Assembly (NCBI GenBank): GCA_023132135.1
Contig: JAGLYR010000201.1
Coordinates: forward strand, 1 to 41,547
Source of the DNA: Candidatus Eiseniibacteriota bacterium
Lineage (GTDB): Bacteria; Arandabacterota; Arandabacteria; JAGLYR01
DNA length: 41,547 nucleotides
Direction of reading: 5' to 3'
The position numbers were made by a program, and so were the translations under genes. Position 1 is the first letter of the stretch, and each line of letters opens with the position of its first letter. Shown one piece after another: positions 1 through 8,080 of this stretch. Below the pieces are notes generated by a model. The model saw only the letters and a program-made list of their open reading frames with translations, was not told the origin of the DNA and ran no database searches.

Positions 1-26
1 GGATTCATGAATAATCCAGGCTACTC
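1..26. repeat. 26-bp intergenic repeat copy 1 (GGATTCATGAATAATCCAGGCTACTC), contains palindrome ATTCATGAAT
   Basis: 25/26 identity to 3698-3723, same orientation. Confidence 0.8.
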
Positions 27-878
27 CAGGGCCCCCCGCATCTCCTCCATGGCTATCACACGCCCGGCGCCCGATTCGAGGAACCGGTCTCCCAGCATCT
101 GCTTGATCACGCGCCGCTGAGGGCTGCCCGTACAGTGGCTCGGAGCCACTGCCTTCACACCCAGACTCTCCAGATCGTTCACGAGGTCCGTGACCTCCGA
201 CTTGCTTAGGTCCCGGAGATGGAATCCACCCATCAGGAAGACCGGCTTCGGCGCCGTGATCTCCCGGGCTTTCTCGACAATCCCCCGCAATCCCGGATGC
301 GCGCACCCGGTCACCACCACCAGGCCGTCCTCCTGTTCGACAACCAGCGACTGCTCCGGGATCTCGAAGCCAAGGGCGCCCGTCGTTTTCACCTCGTCCA
401 GGAGGGAAATCGAGCCGGAGACTTCCACCACCAGCGAGGCCATAGACCTCACCTCGTTCTTGAAGGCCTCCGGGAACGATCGCAGGAGATACACGGTTAC
501 CCCTTCGCATCGGGGCAGAAGCGCATGGAGCCCCCCGGTGTGGTCCCCGTGGAAATGGGAAAGCACGATGATGCCGATTTCCTTTGGATCGACCCCGGCC
601 CTCTCCATGTTATCCAGGAGAATCCTCCCGTCCCCGCCGGTGTCGAAGAGGATGGTCTCCTCCAGCCCTCGAATGAGGCAGGAGTAACCCCACGAGGTCC
701 GGTAGCCATCCTGGTGCGGGATGTTGTCGAAGAGAACGGTGAACATGGGACCCACCTCCGCCGGTTTCCGGGCCTGTTCCTTCGGGGCTCCCACCTCGGG
801 GCATACTGAGCATACACCCAAAGCAAGGCCGGCCAGAACAAAAACCCGCAGATTCGCAAGACGGCGCACGGAAAACAT
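21..878 (-). CDS. Exported MBL-fold metallohydrolase (dihydropteridine/MptN-like COG1237 type)
   Basis: LSHFHGDHTGG, GCAHPG and GGFHL motifs; N-terminal hydrophobic segment after M13 of ORF 21..914. Confidence 0.8.
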   Translation of the reverse strand: MFSVRRLANLRVFVLAGLALGVCSVCPEVGAPKEQARKPAEVGPMFTVLFDNIPHQDGYRTSWGYSCLIRGLEETILFDTGGDGRILLDNMERAGVDPKEIGIIVLSHFHGDHTGGLHALLPRCEGVTVYLLRSFPEAFKNEVRSMASLVVEVSGSISLLDEVKTTGALGFEIPEQSLVVEQEDGLVVVTGCAHPGLRGIVEKAREITAPKPVFLMGGFHLRDLSKSEVTDLVNDLESLGVKAVAPSHCTGSPQRRVIKQMLGDRFLESGAGRVIAMEEMRGALE

Positions 879-904
879 GATTGCCTCACCCGCGGGGCGG
901 CTCC

Positions 905-2323
905 TTATCGCCACATCGCCGCGTCAAACATCGGATCCCACGGCGGGAGCACAATGGGCTTCATATCGAGCATCGCCAGCACTTCGTCCGGCAGGTACTT
1001 CCGGTGGATCACTGCACCATAGACGTAATCATTGAACCACTGGTCCGACATCATCCACATTCCATCGTCCCCGTAGTCCGTTCCCCAACTGTTCTCAACC
1101 AGCCACTTGACCGGATCGTTTCCGCGCATGTCCACGCCGGTGAAGATCATCGCATGGGAAGGCACGCCATCGCTGGAGAGGAGGCGATCTTTCCTGGTCA
1201 TGGAAAAATCCACGCCGTAGACGGCATCGTAGCGGTAGATGCCGGACTTCATCATCCCGGCGCCCTTGTCGCGGAAGTGCTCTTTGCCCACATCACACCC
1301 GAACCACACCGGTTCTCCATCAAGAATGGACTTGAGTGTGTATGCCCTCAGATCCCCGATCAGGACGTTTGCCACCGTCATGTTGGGCCGATCGTACATG
1401 TCCCGGTCGAAGGTGATCTCGTACATCTTGCCGAAATCCTGCAGCGGGTTGCTGAGGAAATAGACGTATTCGCCAAGATCCACACCGCAGACCTCCTCGT
1501 AGAACTGCCTCGGCGTGTACGTCTTCGGTTCACTGACGTTGCCGTCCTTGTCCTCATACCTCCAGTCGAACTGTGCCGGCGGTTCGCCCAGCGTGATGGC
1601 CAGGACACGGTAGGCTTCCTCGAGCATCTCCATCTTGCGGGCCCGGAGGTCTCTCAACTTCTTCCCCTTCTCGTGCATCCTGCGCAGTTCGAGTGCATCC
1701 TTGCGAAGCTTCCTCGACAGGAGCCCATTCCAGACCTTCGATTGCTTGCTCTGTTCGTTCTCGGGCACAACTTCGATGGGCACCACTCCGTACTTCTCGA
1801 TGAGAGCTACCACCATGTTCCACTGGCCACCGTCGGGGAGTGGATGCTTGAAGAGCCAGTCGACCTCGCGGTCGTCCATGGATTTGTTCCGACGTTCGAT
1901 GATGGATTCGAGAAACAGGTTGGCTTTCTCTATCTTGTCCCAGAAGAAGAGGTATGTCTCGGAGAACTCGAACTCTTCCAGGTCGTACTTCTCGATCACT
2001 CCGGGCCGCAGCACATTGAGACCGGCGTACATCCAGCAACGGCCCGTGCTGCTCTGGTCCGTGACCCCCTTGGTCTCGATCTTGTCGGAGAAGAGCATGC
2101 CCGCGGCGTTCTTCGCTTCCTGGTCGAGGGCAATCTCCCTCAGCTTGTTATTGGCCACCGCATTCATAATGGCCCGGGTTTCATCATCGACCTTGAACGA
2201 CGACCGGAGAACACTGATCTGCGACGATGACAGGCCGCCCTTCGTGTCGCCTCCGGCAAAGAGAGCCGCCGGGACCAGGGGAATGATCAGCAGGATTGCA
2301 AGGACCGTGACGAACCGGGACAT
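905..2323 (-). CDS. Secreted papain-fold peptidase C1B, bleomycin hydrolase/aminopeptidase C-like
   Basis: Catalytic QSSTGRCWMYAGLN, PSHAMIFTGVD and VENSWGTDYG motifs; signal peptide MSRFVTVLAILLIIPLVPAALFAGG. Confidence 0.85.
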   Translation of the reverse strand: MSRFVTVLAILLIIPLVPAALFAGGDTKGGLSSSQISVLRSSFKVDDETRAIMNAVANNKLREIALDQEAKNAAGMLFSDKIETKGVTDQSSTGRCWMYAGLNVLRPGVIEKYDLEEFEFSETYLFFWDKIEKANLFLESIIERRNKSMDDREVDWLFKHPLPDGGQWNMVVALIEKYGVVPIEVVPENEQSKQSKVWNGLLSRKLRKDALELRRMHEKGKKLRDLRARKMEMLEEAYRVLAITLGEPPAQFDWRYEDKDGNVSEPKTYTPRQFYEEVCGVDLGEYVYFLSNPLQDFGKMYEITFDRDMYDRPNMTVANVLIGDLRAYTLKSILDGEPVWFGCDVGKEHFRDKGAGMMKSGIYRYDAVYGVDFSMTRKDRLLSSDGVPSHAMIFTGVDMRGNDPVKWLVENSWGTDYGDDGMWMMSDQWFNDYVYGAVIHRKYLPDEVLAMLDMKPIVLPPWDPMFDAAMWR

Positions 2324-2402
2324 AGGAGACCTCCTGTGACAGGGGATGTGAAGTCCAAGCGACATGCCGGGGGACTATACCACAGAATGGAGCCGCCGGG
2401 AT

Positions 2403-3554
2403 CTATTCTCTATTGTCTACTTCTCTATTGCTCTGTCTGGATCCTGGATTCGCAAGCGTTTTCACCCTGGAATACTCGTCGAACAACTGCCCCCACAGCG
2501 TGTGTTTTTTCCACCGCTTGTACTTGCGGCTGTCCCGGAGGGGCCACTGGATGTAATCGTGGTTGAATTCAGAGACGAAGATGGGGATCTTCACCAGCCA
2601 GGTTCGGAAAATCAGATTCTGGAGCGCTTTGGTCGGCCCGTACCAGGAAAGCCACCCGAGAAAACGGTGGAAGTTCATCCCGACGTCAAAACCCCAGCTC
2701 TCGCCGCTGATGTCATCGCCCACAAGTTCGATTTCCCGCGGATCGCCCACTCCCAGACCTCTCTCGTGCGCAATCCTGATATACCCGATGGAGAGGGGAT
2801 CCATCCCCATCATCTTCGCGGCAATGGCGTCGATCGCTACCTGGTCGGCGGAGGCCAGGATCACGTTCTTGATCTCAGAATTCATGGTCCGCGGACCCGG
2901 CCCGTTGCCCGCCGTAGTCCCATCCATCACAGCGAAGATTCCCGGATGGATCTCTTTCTGGATGGCGAGAAGGTCCACCAGCGTCTGGTGAATCCACGAG
3001 TGCGTGTAGTGGCGGCGGTTGCACAGCAGCCCGCCGAAGGCGTTCTTCATCGCCCCCGTGGTCGTTGTGTAGATGTGGCATTTCACCGTGGGCAAATGCA
3101 CGATGTTCTTGCCGATGAAGTAGTCCGGAATCCGCAGGCATCCTTCGTAGATGTCCTTCAGGACCAGCATCTCCGCCTTGGGTTCGAAATCGGTCCATGT
3201 CATGTCCTGGGGCTTGAAGTTGTAGAGAACCGGGATCCCGTAGGCCTTGAAGATGGGGACGTAGAGGTTAAGATCCTCGCCCTTGAAAGTGTTGATCACA
3301 ACTGTCTTGTTCTGGACGCAGACCAGGTCCTCGAACCCCTTCGCCCGCAGCGCCCGGATTGTTCCCTCCAGCTGCCACGGTGTGGTGTTCGCGCCGGGGG
3401 CCGGGTAGTGCCAGGAAATGTTGTCTTTGAGAATCGTGGTGGTGCCTGGTTTCAGAGCTTCCTTCGCACCAGCCAGATCGAGAAGACGGTCGTAGTCCTC
3501 CAGAACCGTCTCCGGACGTGTGAACAAGACTGCGACTTTGGATGACGTTGCCAT
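2403..3554 (-). CDS. DUF362-domain protein
   Basis: DUF362-type sequence (LPTVKCHIYTTTTGAMKNAFGGL, ILASADQVAIDAIAAKMMGMDP); no ferredoxin motif seen. Confidence 0.75.
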   Translation of the reverse strand: MATSSKVAVLFTRPETVLEDYDRLLDLAGAKEALKPGTTTILKDNISWHYPAPGANTTPWQLEGTIRALRAKGFEDLVCVQNKTVVINTFKGEDLNLYVPIFKAYGIPVLYNFKPQDMTWTDFEPKAEMLVLKDIYEGCLRIPDYFIGKNIVHLPTVKCHIYTTTTGAMKNAFGGLLCNRRHYTHSWIHQTLVDLLAIQKEIHPGIFAVMDGTTAGNGPGPRTMNSEIKNVILASADQVAIDAIAAKMMGMDPLSIGYIRIAHERGLGVGDPREIELVGDDISGESWGFDVGMNFHRFLGWLSWYGPTKALQNLIFRTWLVKIPIFVSEFNHDYIQWPLRDSRKYKRWKKHTLWGQLFDEYSRVKTLANPGSRQSNREVDNRE

Positions 3555-3697
3555 GGCCCGACCTATCCCCCCTCATGTGACACCGAGTGCACCGGGAAAC
3601 CTCTTTGCCTTTCGCCACCTACTTTACTATGACCGCGGTCCCGTACGCCAGTATTTCCGCGGCATGTTGCATGATCATCGAAGGGCCCTCGCAGCAG

Positions 3698-3723
3698 GGA
3701 TTCATGAATAATGCAGGCTACTC
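3698..3723. repeat. 26-bp intergenic repeat copy 2 (GGATTCATGAATAATGCAGGCTACTC)
   Basis: One mismatch to 1-26. Confidence 0.8.
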
Positions 3724-3806
3724 GTTAGATTTCCCACCACCACCCGAATTCCCTACAGAGCATACGGACCCACGCGATGTCCCATGTTTCTAAGGAGGAA
3801 CCAGCC

Positions 3807-6740
3807 ATGAAGACACACCATTCTCTCCGTCATGGCGGTTCGGCGCTCCTCATTCTCCTCGCTCTTCTCCTCTGCCGGGATGCCGAGTCTGCCACTCTCA
3901 AGCTCTGGTGGGACAACTTCGAGGATGGAAACAAGACCTGCTGGCTCATCAACCAGAGCGGAGCCACGATTGAGGTCGACAGTACAGTCGCCAACGGAGG
4001 GGACTACTCCCTCAAAGTCACGGGAGCATCGGCCCAGGGACAATACGCCCGCGCCTACTCTCGGACGCTTCCCATCAACTTCAACCAGGACTACACCGTC
4101 CAGTTCGCTTTCCGATGGAGCAGCTTCCACTGGGATCGATTCCTGATCTTTGGGCACATCCGGCTTCTGCTGGATCAGACCTGGCTCCCCATCCTGTACG
4201 ACCCGGTCGGCGATAACTCCTTTGTGGACAACCAGCTATCCGGCGACTCCTTTTCATCCTACCTGCCGGCGAACCGGTGGGCCTGGATCACCGTCCACTG
4301 TCAGCCCTCCATCCGCAAGTACTGGGTGTTCGTCGACGGGACCCTCATCGGCACGGTGAACTACCAGGCGGGATTGATGCCGGCATCGCAGTTCTTCCTC
4401 GAGGACAACGGGTCGTGGGACAACTTCCTCAACGCATGGTACGATGACTTTTCGGTCTGGGGAATCCAGAAGGCCGACGTTGCCGACTTCATCAAACCCG
4501 GTCTCGCAACGGATCCGGAGAACGACTGCGTGGCATGGGCACATCCGCCGGCCGTGCCCTACCACGGCCAGTACACCTACGCGAATCCAAACCACCCCCT
4601 GAACGAACCTTGCAGTCCACCTCGACCCAACGGGCGATGCATGCTGGCCTGTCTGGAAATGGTCTTCGATCGCTTCGGGGACAACCTTCCCCCGGCCAAC
4701 GTCATGCCGAATCCTCAGGAGGAAATCGCGGCCGCCGCCAACACCAACGATCGCGTCAACTGCCCGAACGGCAATTGGCTTGGGACAAGCCAGAGCGATC
4801 TACGCCGGGCGGGTCATTTCTCCAGCGCCACCACGGCTCTGACCGGAACTCGCAACCAGTGCTCTCCCCCAGATACCCTGTGTCCAAACCAGAACGGGGC
4901 CAGCGGCTACACGTGGCGCGACCTCGGATACTCCGTGGTGGATAGCATCTGGACGGTGCTCGCCCCTGAGGACACTGTAGAGCCGGGCATCCATCCCGTC
5001 GTGCTGGAGGACCTGCTCGCATCGGGATACCCCATCATCGCCCTTATCGACCCTCCCGAGGACTACTGCGATTCTCTCTACGACGACGGTTCTGAGGGGT
5101 TCAAGGACGACGAGAATTGTCCCCCCGAGGACACGTTGATCGGGCATGCCGTGGTTCTCATGGGATACGACAACTTCGGTCTGCAAGGGGGAAACACGAT
5201 CAACGGACCGGCGTTTCTCATTCACGATCCCGCAGTGGCGAAGTCCCAATGGATCTCGCAGGCCTACTTCTGGAATCACGTCTGGACGGGCAAGCGTTTC
5301 ATCTTTGCCGCACCGTGGGAGGCCATGCTTCTGTGGCAACCCTCTGTGGGGTTTCTCTGCAAGTTCGACGGAACCCTCCTCGTGACCTATCCAGGACCGA
5401 AGCCTCTCGATGGCTTCTATCCCGTGGCCAATGCCAAGGGAAAGTTGAAGCTCACGTGCCTGGGCCGCCAGGGAGGCGAAGCCCTGACGCATAACCTGCA
5501 GAATATTGCCGTAACCGGCGACTGGGATTATTCAACTTGGAAGCTCACGGGCCCCGCGCCGGGAGGATTCGTTGCGAATCCCGTCGTGGACTACACTGCA
5601 TGGGGAACGCTGAGTCCTGCTGTGTCGTCGAGATCCTATCAGAACTACGCCGACGAGATCGGTTCTGTGGGGACCGACTGGAGACTGCTCCAGGGGTGGT
5701 GCTTTGGCATCGTGGACCCCGGCCACTTCGGCTGGCCGTACGGGGACCACTGGTGGGACAGCGGTGGTTCCGGGATCCATCTCTCGAGCCCGGGTGGCCC
5801 GACCCACGAGATCTCCGTTGCGGTCGGCAACTTCGGGCTGGACCCCATTCCGGCGGGAGCCGTGTGCCGCCTCTACTACGAGGACCCAACAGCGGCTGAG
5901 TCCGCGCCCGGCGAGTACTACATCGGCGAGATTCCGATCCCGACTCTTGCTCCCGGCGATACCATGACTGTAGGACCCATCCCGTGGACCGCGCCGCCGG
6001 CCAACGGTTTCGGTGAACCCTACTTCTCCCTGTGGAGCGAGATCGAGTGTCCCGGCGATCCACCCGAGAGCAACTGGCCACTGGGGGAGAACAACTATGC
6101 CACACTGGCGGACTTTGAACTCCCGGCGCATCCCGGGTCACCGGTATCCATGCATTTCTGGATCACCAACCCCGAGCCCACAGCGATGCAGATGATTCTG
6201 GAAATCGAGAAGGAAGAGGCCGCGGCCGGTTGGACCGTCGCTCTCGATCAACCCGTGGGCATTCCAATGACCTTCGGGCCTCTTGAATCCCGACCTGCGG
6301 AGATCACGGTGACACCCAGCGGAGGCGGAGGTGGCGGCCGCGTTCACGTGGAGAGCTATCTTTACATCCCAGGCGGCGACCTCGTGCGTGAGACGGGTGG
6401 GATTACTCTGACATTTCAGCCGGTGACCTCGGTTTCCGAAGTCGATCAAATCACGCGGCCGCGTCTCGTTCTTGACCAGAACACGCCCAATCCGTTCAAC
6501 CCGGTGACGACCATCGGATACTCGATTCCGAGAGACGGGCGTGTCTCGCTCCAGGTCTTCGACGTCACGGGGCGTCTCGTCCGGACCCTCGTGGACGGAC
6601 ATCAGAGCGCGGGGGCAGGCCAGGTGATCTGGCAGGGTAAAGACAACAACGGCGCACCCGTGGCGAGCGGCGTGTACTTCTACCGCCTGAGCGTGGAGGG
6701 AGAAAAGGCGGAGACGAGGAAGATGGTGTTGTTGAGATAA
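3807..6740 (+). CDS. Large secreted multidomain protein: N-terminal beta-sandwich-like region, C39-like cysteine peptidase region, C-terminal FlgD/T9SS type A-like domain
   Basis: SD AAGGAGGA at 3792-3799; signal peptide; GRCMLACLEMVFDRFGD / GHAVVLMGYD / IHDPA; C-terminal NTPNPFNPVTTIGYSIPRDGRVSLQVFDVTGRLVRTL...GVYFYRLSVEGEKAETRKMVLLR. Confidence 0.85.
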   Translation: MKTHHSLRHGGSALLILLALLLCRDAESATLKLWWDNFEDGNKTCWLINQSGATIEVDSTVANGGDYSLKVTGASAQGQYARAYSRTLPINFNQDYTVQFAFRWSSFHWDRFLIFGHIRLLLDQTWLPILYDPVGDNSFVDNQLSGDSFSSYLPANRWAWITVHCQPSIRKYWVFVDGTLIGTVNYQAGLMPASQFFLEDNGSWDNFLNAWYDDFSVWGIQKADVADFIKPGLATDPENDCVAWAHPPAVPYHGQYTYANPNHPLNEPCSPPRPNGRCMLACLEMVFDRFGDNLPPANVMPNPQEEIAAAANTNDRVNCPNGNWLGTSQSDLRRAGHFSSATTALTGTRNQCSPPDTLCPNQNGASGYTWRDLGYSVVDSIWTVLAPEDTVEPGIHPVVLEDLLASGYPIIALIDPPEDYCDSLYDDGSEGFKDDENCPPEDTLIGHAVVLMGYDNFGLQGGNTINGPAFLIHDPAVAKSQWISQAYFWNHVWTGKRFIFAAPWEAMLLWQPSVGFLCKFDGTLLVTYPGPKPLDGFYPVANAKGKLKLTCLGRQGGEALTHNLQNIAVTGDWDYSTWKLTGPAPGGFVANPVVDYTAWGTLSPAVSSRSYQNYADEIGSVGTDWRLLQGWCFGIVDPGHFGWPYGDHWWDSGGSGIHLSSPGGPTHEISVAVGNFGLDPIPAGAVCRLYYEDPTAAESAPGEYYIGEIPIPTLAPGDTMTVGPIPWTAPPANGFGEPYFSLWSEIECPGDPPESNWPLGENNYATLADFELPAHPGSPVSMHFWITNPEPTAMQMILEIEKEEAAAGWTVALDQPVGIPMTFGPLESRPAEITVTPSGGGGGGRVHVESYLYIPGGDLVRETGGITLTFQPVTSVSEVDQITRPRLVLDQNTPNPFNPVTTIGYSIPRDGRVSLQVFDVTGRLVRTLVDGHQSAGAGQVIWQGKDNNGAPVASGVYFYRLSVEGEKAETRKMVLLR

Positions 6741-6773
6741 CGAGTATCAGCCCAAAGCGCCCGTGCGAGCAAG

Positions 6774-6800
6774 GGCAGCGAGGCCGGAGGCCCTGCTGCC
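6774..6800. terminator. Candidate terminator hairpin between convergent genes
   Basis: GGCAGC ... GCTGCC with nested GGCC/GGCC, followed on + strand by TTTGGCTTGTCTTTT. Confidence 0.5.
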
Positions 6801-6819
6801 TTTGGCTTGTCTTTTCTTC

Positions 6820-6840
6820 CTCGTTACTCGTTACTCGTTA
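6820..6840. repeat. Three tandem copies of 7-mer CTCGTTA overlapping the glcF-like stop codon
   Basis: CTCGTTACTCGTTACTCGTTA; inverted TAACGAGTA at 6738-6746. Confidence 0.7.
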
Positions 6841-8080
6841 GCTTTCTCACCAGCAGTTCCGCCACATGCATCACCCGCACATCCTGGCCGGAGCGCGCAA
6901 TGGCGTCGGTGAGCTGGATCATGCAGGCGGGACAGGTGGTGGCAACGATATGGGCGCCGGTTTCGCGGATAGACTCAGCCTTGCGCGAACCAATCTTCAG
7001 AGCCACATCGTAGTGCGAGAGCGAGAACAGACCTCCACCGCCACAGCAACGGTCGGCCTCGGGCATCTCGGCAAACTCCACGCCCGGGATTGATTGCAGA
7101 ACCTCCCGGGGCTCGGCCGTGATGCCCTGCCCGCGATTCAGATGGCAGGGGTCGTGGTAGGTCACCCGGACGGTCTTGTCCAACGCTCCGGGCTCCACGC
7201 CGATCTCCCTGGCGAGCAACTCCGTGAAATCGTAGACCGGAACCTGCGGCAAGTACGGACCGGTCTCAAGGATCTCTTCCATCTCCTTCTTGAGAGCCAA
7301 CCCGCAGGATGCGCAGCCCGTGACCACAGCGTCATACCCGTGCCCGGCAAAGATCGCCCGGTTCTTTTCCATTTGCTTCCCGGCGCGGTCGAAGTCACCG
7401 GCGTTGAGCATGGGAACGCCGCAGCATTCCTGCCCCCTGGGAATCACGACTTCCACGCCGGAGTCCACAAGGACCCGGATCATTGACTCTCCGATGCCGG
7501 GATACACCCAGTTGGTCGCGCAGCCAACGAACAGGGCCACCCGCATGCGCGGCTTGCCTTCCGGCGAGATCACTTCCGGTATCCGGGACAGCAACGACCT
7601 CGATTCAAACATCGGGATGCGCCTCTCGGAATCGACCCCCGCCAGGGGAATCCGTGCGGTTCCCCCTCCCCCCTCCCCACGCTTGAACAGAAGCGGCTGC
7701 ATCCGGGATGCTGTCTGGACAAAGCGGGCGAACACTCTCCCCCTCGTCCAGACGTTGTCGATGAAGGCATGCTTGAGGAAGGGGTTCTTGCCCTTTTCGT
7801 GGAGATGATCCCGCGCGGCCAGGACTATCTCATCGACCCGCACTTCCGCCGGGCAGTTCTCGATACACGTTTTACAGTTGAGGCACAGGCTCATCCGGTT
7901 GGAGAGCGTCCTGGAAACATCCAGGCTTTCATCCAGGGCCGCCCCTGCCAGAGCGATCTTGCCGCGGGCGACATGGGACTCAACGAGACTCTCTGCAAAA
8001 ACGGGACAGACCGACCGGCATTGCCCGCATCGGGAGCACCGTCGGATCTCCTGTTCGACTTCCCGGAGTCTCTTTGTCAC
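6824..8080 (-). CDS. (Fe-S)-binding oxidoreductase subunit, GlcF/CCG-domain family
   Basis: Two CxxCxxCxxxCP clusters (CSRCGQCRSVCP, CLNCKTCIENCP); CCG motifs. Confidence 0.9.
   Translation of the reverse strand: MTKRLREVEQEIRRCSRCGQCRSVCPVFAESLVESHVARGKIALAGAALDESLDVSRTLSNRMSLCLNCKTCIENCPAEVRVDEIVLAARDHLHEKGKNPFLKHAFIDNVWTRGRVFARFVQTASRMQPLLFKRGEGGGGTARIPLAGVDSERRIPMFESRSLLSRIPEVISPEGKPRMRVALFVGCATNWVYPGIGESMIRVLVDSGVEVVIPRGQECCGVPMLNAGDFDRAGKQMEKNRAIFAGHGYDAVVTGCASCGLALKKEMEEILETGPYLPQVPVYDFTELLAREIGVEPGALDKTVRVTYHDPCHLNRGQGITAEPREVLQSIPGVEFAEMPEADRCCGGGGLFSLSHYDVALKIGSRKAESIRETGAHIVATTCPACMIQLTDAIARSGQDVRVMHVAELLVRKLTSNE

Noticed and set aside
881-3545. Long + strand ORFs (449 aa, 393 aa) opposite the C1B peptidase and DUF362 genes
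   Set aside because: The minus-strand proteins carry clear family motifs; the + frames do not.
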